10,098 nucleotides of DNA from an uncultured Sphingomonadaceae bacterium. GTDB taxonomy: Bacteria > Pseudomonadota > Alphaproteobacteria > Sphingomonadales > Sphingomonadaceae. Positions 7,070 through 10,098 of the stretch are shown in pieces (within the stretch, counting starts at the first letter, position 1; the number at the start of each line of letters is the position of its first letter). Below the pieces are notes generated by a model, which saw only the letters and a list, made by a program, of their open reading frames with translations, was not told the origin of the DNA and did no database searches. The position numbers and the translations under genes were made by a program. Location of the stretch: the NCBI GenBank assembly GCA_938016505.1, contig CALLWN010000258.1, positions 1 through 10,098 on the forward strand. Reading direction: 5' to 3'.

Positions 7070-8250
7070 TGTTTCTCGCCTTCCTCGACGAGCTTCGTGC
7101 AGCGCGGATCCCGGCCTCACTCAAGGAGCATCTTCTCCTGCTCGAGGCGCTGAAGGCCGGTGTGATCGAAAGACGGGTTGAGGAATTCTACTATCTCGCC
7201 CGCAGCGTCTACGTGAAGGACGAGGGCCTGCTCGACCGGTTCGACCAGGTGTTCGGCAAGGTCTTCAAGGGCCTCGAGACCGTGATCGACACGGGCATTG
7301 TCGAGATCCCCGAGGAGTGGCTCCGAAAGGTCGCCGAACTGCATCTCACCGAAGAGGAGATGGCGAAGATCCAAGCGCTCGGCTCCTGGGAGGAGATCAT
7401 GGAGACGCTGAAAAAGCGGCTCGAGGAGCAGAAGGGGCGGCACGAGGGCGGCAGCAAGTGGATCGGCACGGGGGGCACCTCGCCCTTCGGCGCCCATGGC
7501 TACAACCCGGAAGGCGTGCGCATCGGCCAGGACGAGAACCGCAACAACCGGGCCGTGAAGGTCTGGGACAGGCGCGAGTTCCGGAACCTCGACTCGAGCG
7601 TCGAGCTTGGCACCCGCAACATCAAGGTGGCGCTCCGGCGTCTGCGGAAGTTCGCCCGCGAGGGTGCAGCCGACGAGCTCGATCTCGATGCGACCATCCA
7701 GGGCACTGCAAGGCAGGGCTGGCTCGACATCGTGATGCGCCCCGAGCGGCACAATGCGGTCAAGCTGCTGCTGTTCCTTGATGTCGGCGGCTCGATGGAC
7801 CCGCATGTCAAGCTGTGCGAGGAGCTGTTCTCGGCGGCGCGGGCGGAGTTCAAGCATCTCGAATATTATTATTTCCACAACTGCCCCTACGAGGCACTGT
7901 GGAAGGACAACCGCAGGCGCTGGTCGGAGCGCACGCCGACGTTCGAGGTGATGCACACCTACCCGCACGACTACAAGCTGGTGTTCGTGGGCGATGCGTC
8001 GATGAGCCCCTACGAGATCAGCTATCCCGGCGGCTCGGTCGAGCACTGGAACGAGGAGGCCGGGCAAGTGTGGATGGAACGACTGACGGGCGTCTACCAC
8101 AGTTCGGTCTGGCTCAACCCCATCCCCGAGCAGCACTGGGCGCATTCCCAGTCGATCCAGATGATGAAGGCGCTGATGGGCGACCGGATGTTCCCGCTCA
8201 CCCTCGAGGGGCTCGACCGGGCGATGCGGGCGCTCTCGCGCAGCCAGTAG
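7069..8250 (+). CDS. VWA domain-containing CoxE-like protein
   Basis: This 393-residue protein belongs to the von Willebrand A/CoxE-like family, whose members commonly act with MoxR-type AAA+ ATPases as chaperones for metal-centre insertion or complex maturation. The N-terminal half begins MFLAFLDELRAARIPAS, is helical and charged, and includes a possible coiled-coil stretch around residues 95-125. A Gly-rich linker (WIGTGGTSPFGAHGYNPEG) precedes the VWA fold (about 228-390). The MIDAS-type motif reads LLFLDVGGSMDPH, so Asp238 and Ser242 are kept but the middle Ser of DxSxS is Gly240; GDASMSP (308-314) supplies a further conserved Asp. YYYFHNCPYEALWKDNRRRW is another distinctive block. The ATG at 7069 is chosen because AAGGGG (7055-7060) lies 8 bases upstream and the family starts there; an in-frame GTG at 6955 would add 38 atypical residues. 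No MoxR ATPase gene is visible in this window. Confidence 0.88.
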   Translation: MFLAFLDELRAARIPASLKEHLLLLEALKAGVIERRVEEFYYLARSVYVKDEGLLDRFDQVFGKVFKGLETVIDTGIVEIPEEWLRKVAELHLTEEEMAKIQALGSWEEIMETLKKRLEEQKGRHEGGSKWIGTGGTSPFGAHGYNPEGVRIGQDENRNNRAVKVWDRREFRNLDSSVELGTRNIKVALRRLRKFAREGAADELDLDATIQGTARQGWLDIVMRPERHNAVKLLLFLDVGGSMDPHVKLCEELFSAARAEFKHLEYYYFHNCPYEALWKDNRRRWSERTPTFEVMHTYPHDYKLVFVGDASMSPYEISYPGGSVEHWNEEAGQVWMERLTGVYHSSVWLNPIPEQHWAHSQSIQMMKALMGDRMFPLTLEGLDRAMRALSRSQ

Positions 8251-8262
8251 CCCGAAGCGGGC
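8250..8262. terminator. Weak candidate bidirectional hairpin between convergent VWA and CoA-transferase genes
   Basis: GCCCG-AAG-CGGGC forms a 5-bp stem with a 3-base loop in the 14-bp gap between two convergent stop codons, overlapping the last base of the VWA stop. There is no T-tract on either strand, so intrinsic termination is doubtful; the position is the main argument. Confidence 0.3.
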
Positions 8263-8264
8263 AA

Positions 8265-9425
8265 TCAGCCGACTGCGCCCATCGCCCTGAGCGGCGCCGG
8301 GTCGATGCCGAGGCGGGCCAGGATCGAATCGGTATGTTCGCCCGGCCTCGCCAGCTCGCCAGAGGAGGCCGGGCGGGCATCATCGAGGCTGACCGGCACC
8401 AGCGGCAGGAGGGTGAGGGTGCCATCGTCGAGCGTGACGGGCTGAAGCCCGCCGGAGGCGAGCAGGTGGGGATCGTCGAACAGGTCCTCGGGCCGGCCGA
8501 TGGGCGCGAACGGGAGCCCCGAGCCTTCGAGCCGGGCGATGAGCTCGGCGCGGCTGAACTGCTTCAGGCGGGCGCGCACCACGGGCAGGATCTCGTCGCG
8601 CGCCCGCACCCTGGCATTGTTGGTGCGCCATTCGGTGCGCCCCCAGAGCTCGGGCAGGTCGAAGAGTGCGCAGAACTTCTCCCACAGCGCGTCGGTCACC
8701 ACGCCGACGAACAGCGGGTCATCGGCAGTCTCGAACACGTCGTAGATGGCCCAGGCCGAGATCCGCGCCGGCATGGGTGCCGCCGGCACGCCGGTCACGG
8801 CCTTCTGGGCCATGTGCTGGCCGACGAGGAAGACGGTCGTCTCGAACAGCGCGGCGGTCACCTTGCGACCCTGGCCGGTGCGGTTGCGCTCGTGCAGTGC
8901 GGCAAGCGCGCCGATGACCGAGAACATGCCGCCGGCCACGTCGATGACGGAGGCCCCCGCGCGAAGTGGCCGGCCCGGCGGCCCGGTCATGTAGGCGAGC
9001 CCGCCCATCATCTGCGCGACTTCGTCGAGCGCGGTGCGCTGTTCATAGGGGCCGGCGAGAAAGCCCTTCTCGGACACATGGATGAGACCGGGGTTCAGGG
9101 GGCGGAGCGCTTCCCAGCCGAGACCCAGCCGGTCGATCGCGCCGGGACGGTAGTTCTCGATGAGGATGTCGGCCGTGGTCGCAAGACGCTTGGCCACCTC
9201 GAGGCCGGAGGGATGCTTGAGGTCGAGGCAGATCGACCGCTTGCCGCGGTTGTACATCGGGAAGTAGCCCGCGCCCGAGCCGAGCAGCCGCCGGGTCGCG
9301 TCCCCGCCGATGGGCTCCACCTTGACGACATCGGCGCCGAGATCGGCCAGGATCTGCCCTGCCGCCGGCCCCATGACCATGTGGGTGAATTCGACGACAC
9401 GGATCCCCTCGAGCGGTCCGACCAT
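8265..9425 (-). CDS. CaiB/BaiF family (class III) CoA-transferase
   Basis: This 386-residue enzyme is predicted to transfer CoA between a donor acyl-CoA and a carboxylic acid through an aspartyl-anhydride intermediate. Family features in order are LEGIRVVEFTHMVMGPAAG with LADLGADVVKVEP (5-38), YNRGKRSICLDLKHPSG (58-74), ENYRPGAIDRLGLGWE (90-105), and the catalytic region ASVIDVAGGMFSVIGALAAL with likely nucleophile Asp162. HERNRTGQG and the C-terminal segment GLPFAPIGRPEDLFDDPHL are also typical. Length is normal for the family. AAGGGAG lies 5 bases before ATG 9425 and supports that start. The gene diverges from an HMG-CoA-lyase-like gene across 65 bp, so the pair probably works in one pathway: CoA activation of a dicarboxylic acid, then lyase cleavage. 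Substrates cannot be read from sequence; carnitine, formate/oxalate, itaconate-, mesaconate- or citramalate-type acids are all known for this family. Confidence 0.93.
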   Translation of the reverse strand: MVGPLEGIRVVEFTHMVMGPAAGQILADLGADVVKVEPIGGDATRRLLGSGAGYFPMYNRGKRSICLDLKHPSGLEVAKRLATTADILIENYRPGAIDRLGLGWEALRPLNPGLIHVSEKGFLAGPYEQRTALDEVAQMMGGLAYMTGPPGRPLRAGASVIDVAGGMFSVIGALAALHERNRTGQGRKVTAALFETTVFLVGQHMAQKAVTGVPAAPMPARISAWAIYDVFETADDPLFVGVVTDALWEKFCALFDLPELWGRTEWRTNNARVRARDEILPVVRARLKQFSRAELIARLEGSGLPFAPIGRPEDLFDDPHLLASGGLQPVTLDDGTLTLLPLVPVSLDDARPASSGELARPGEHTDSILARLGIDPAPLRAMGAVG

Positions 9426-9455
9426 TCTTGCTCCCTTCGGCAGTTGCGCCCAATA

Positions 9456-9465
9456 TGTCCGGACA
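9456..9465. promoter_or_regulatory. 10-bp palindrome TGTCCGGACA in a divergent intergenic region; candidate operator
   Basis: The perfect palindrome lies near the middle of the 65-bp gap between the CoA-transferase start (9425) and the lyase start (9491), where one regulator could control both genes. I could not identify convincing -35/-10 hexamers on either strand, and no regulator gene for it is visible in the window. Confidence 0.35.
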
Positions 9466-9490
9466 AGCGGGTGATGGAAAGAGGTGCGCC

Positions 9491-10098
9491 ATGAAGCTGA
9501 TGGAAGGGATCGACGTGCTGGTCTCCGAAGTGGGTCCGCGCGACGGGCTGCAGTCCATCCGGCCGGTGATGCCGACTGCCGCCAAGCTCGCCTGGATCGG
9601 CGCGCTCGTCGAAGCCGGCGTGCGCGAGATCGAGGTGGGGAGCTTCGTGCCGGCCCAGCTGCTCCCGCAGCTTGCCGACACCGGCGAGGTGGTGCGCGCG
9701 GCGAAAGCGCGCCACCCCGGGCTCCATGTCGCCGTTCTGGTCCCGAACGCGAAGGGGGCAGAGGCGGCGCTTGAAGCCGGCGCCGACAAGCTGACGCTGC
9801 CGCTGTCGGCGTCCGAGACGCACAGCATGAAGAACCTGCGGCGCACCCATCAGCAGGTGTTCGACGAAGTGGCCCGGATTGTCGACCTGCTGGCCGACCT
9901 TCCCGCCGGCCAGCGGCCGCAGTTCGAGGGCGCGGTCTCGACAGCCTTCGGCTGCACGCTCGAGGGCGAGGTGCCCGAGGCGAAGGTGGTCGCGCTCGCC
10001 GAACGGCTGATCGCGCTGGGCTGCGACGAGGTCGGGCTTTCCGACACGTCGGGCTATGCCAACCCGGCGCAGGTCAGGCGGCTGGTCAGGGCCGTGCA
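9491..10098 (+). CDS. Hydroxymethylglutaryl-CoA lyase-like (HMGL-family) protein; partial, 3' end off window
   Basis: This is a TIM-barrel lyase that cleaves a 3-hydroxy-3-methylacyl-CoA; HMG-CoA, for example, gives acetyl-CoA and acetoacetate. About 202 of roughly 300 residues are visible. The signature SEVGPRDGLQ (12-21) contains the catalytic Arg17-Asp18 pair, IEVGSFVPAQLLPQLAD (47-63) the conserved Glu48, and LSDTSGYANP (183-192) the Asp equivalent to the human DTIG motif. The metal-ligand histidines and the catalytic loop cysteine lie beyond the edge. Two blocks depart from typical HMG-CoA lyases: SETHSMKNLRRT replaces the usual SE-F-(S/T)KKN-N region, and DTSGYANP replaces DTIGVGTP. A related substrate such as a citramalyl-type CoA ester is therefore possible. 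AGAGG lies 6 bases before ATG 9491. The divergent CoA-transferase is the likely pathway partner. Confidence 0.88.
   Translation, partial: MKLMEGIDVLVSEVGPRDGLQSIRPVMPTAAKLAWIGALVEAGVREIEVGSFVPAQLLPQLADTGEVVRAAKARHPGLHVAVLVPNAKGAEAALEAGADKLTLPLSASETHSMKNLRRTHQQVFDEVARIVDLLADLPAGQRPQFEGAVSTAFGCTLEGEVPEAKVVALAERLIALGCDEVGLSDTSGYANPAQVRRLVRAV

Noticed and set aside
7117..9494. Large antisense frames opposite the VWA gene (minus, 342 codons) and across the VWA/CoA-transferase genes (plus, 559 codons)
   Set aside because: The opposite-strand or alternative-frame genes carry clear family motifs throughout, and the antisense products are low-complexity with no domain.
1..10098. Mobile element, CRISPR array, phage or defence island
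   Set aside because: No transposase, integrase, direct-repeat array, tRNA/att site or restriction gene is visible, and base and codon style is uniform across the window.

Overview
The window is GC-rich, densely packed bacterial DNA with strong G/C bias at third codon positions. The gene content suggests an alphaproteobacterium, most likely Sphingomonadales. The basis is a methionine synthase split into two ORFs behind metF, an ArsR-type regulator fused to a methyltransferase-like domain, a VacJ/MlaA lipoprotein, and CaiB/BaiF and CoxE-like genes. The taxonomic call is an inference from gene content and style, not from a marker gene. All the confident genes look like chromosomal metabolic genes. 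I see no mobile element, CRISPR array, tRNA or rRNA.

Left half (1-5032, all minus strand): a methionine/SAM-cycle operon read right to left. It runs from a SahR-like regulator (ArsR-type helix-turn-helix plus SAM-methyltransferase-fold domain) to metF, then the homocysteine-methyltransferase half of MetH, then the folate/cobalamin/activation half of MetH, which is cut by the left edge. All three junctions are 4-base ATGA stop/start overlaps, so translation is probably coupled along the operon. A perfect inverted repeat, TTAAAG-N4-CTTTAA, sits just upstream in the spacer of a candidate promoter. This fits autorepression relieved by S-adenosylhomocysteine. MetF supplies methyl-tetrahydrofolate and the two MetH proteins use it to remethylate homocysteine.

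Middle (5121-6124, plus): an MlaA-type outer-membrane lipoprotein gene is followed, by another ATGA overlap, by a short ORF for a small alanine-rich putative lipoprotein. That ORF runs tail-to-tail into a minus-strand short-chain dehydrogenase; the two stop codons share the four bases CTAG at 6121-6124. A 222-bp gap with two inverted repeats and a tiny ORF leads to a plus-strand VWA/CoxE-like protein (7069-8250).

Right (8265-10098): a minus-strand CaiB/BaiF class III CoA-transferase and a plus-strand HMG-CoA-lyase-like gene, cut by the right edge, diverge from a 65-bp intergenic region centred on a 10-bp palindrome. Together they suggest activation of a branched or hydroxy dicarboxylic acid to its CoA ester followed by retro-Claisen cleavage; the substrate cannot be told from sequence.

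No clearly undescribed system is present. The most informative region is the SahR-like regulator with its operator/promoter and the split, fully coupled metF-metH operon. The small lipoprotein and the divergent CoA-transferase/lyase pair are the least characterised parts.
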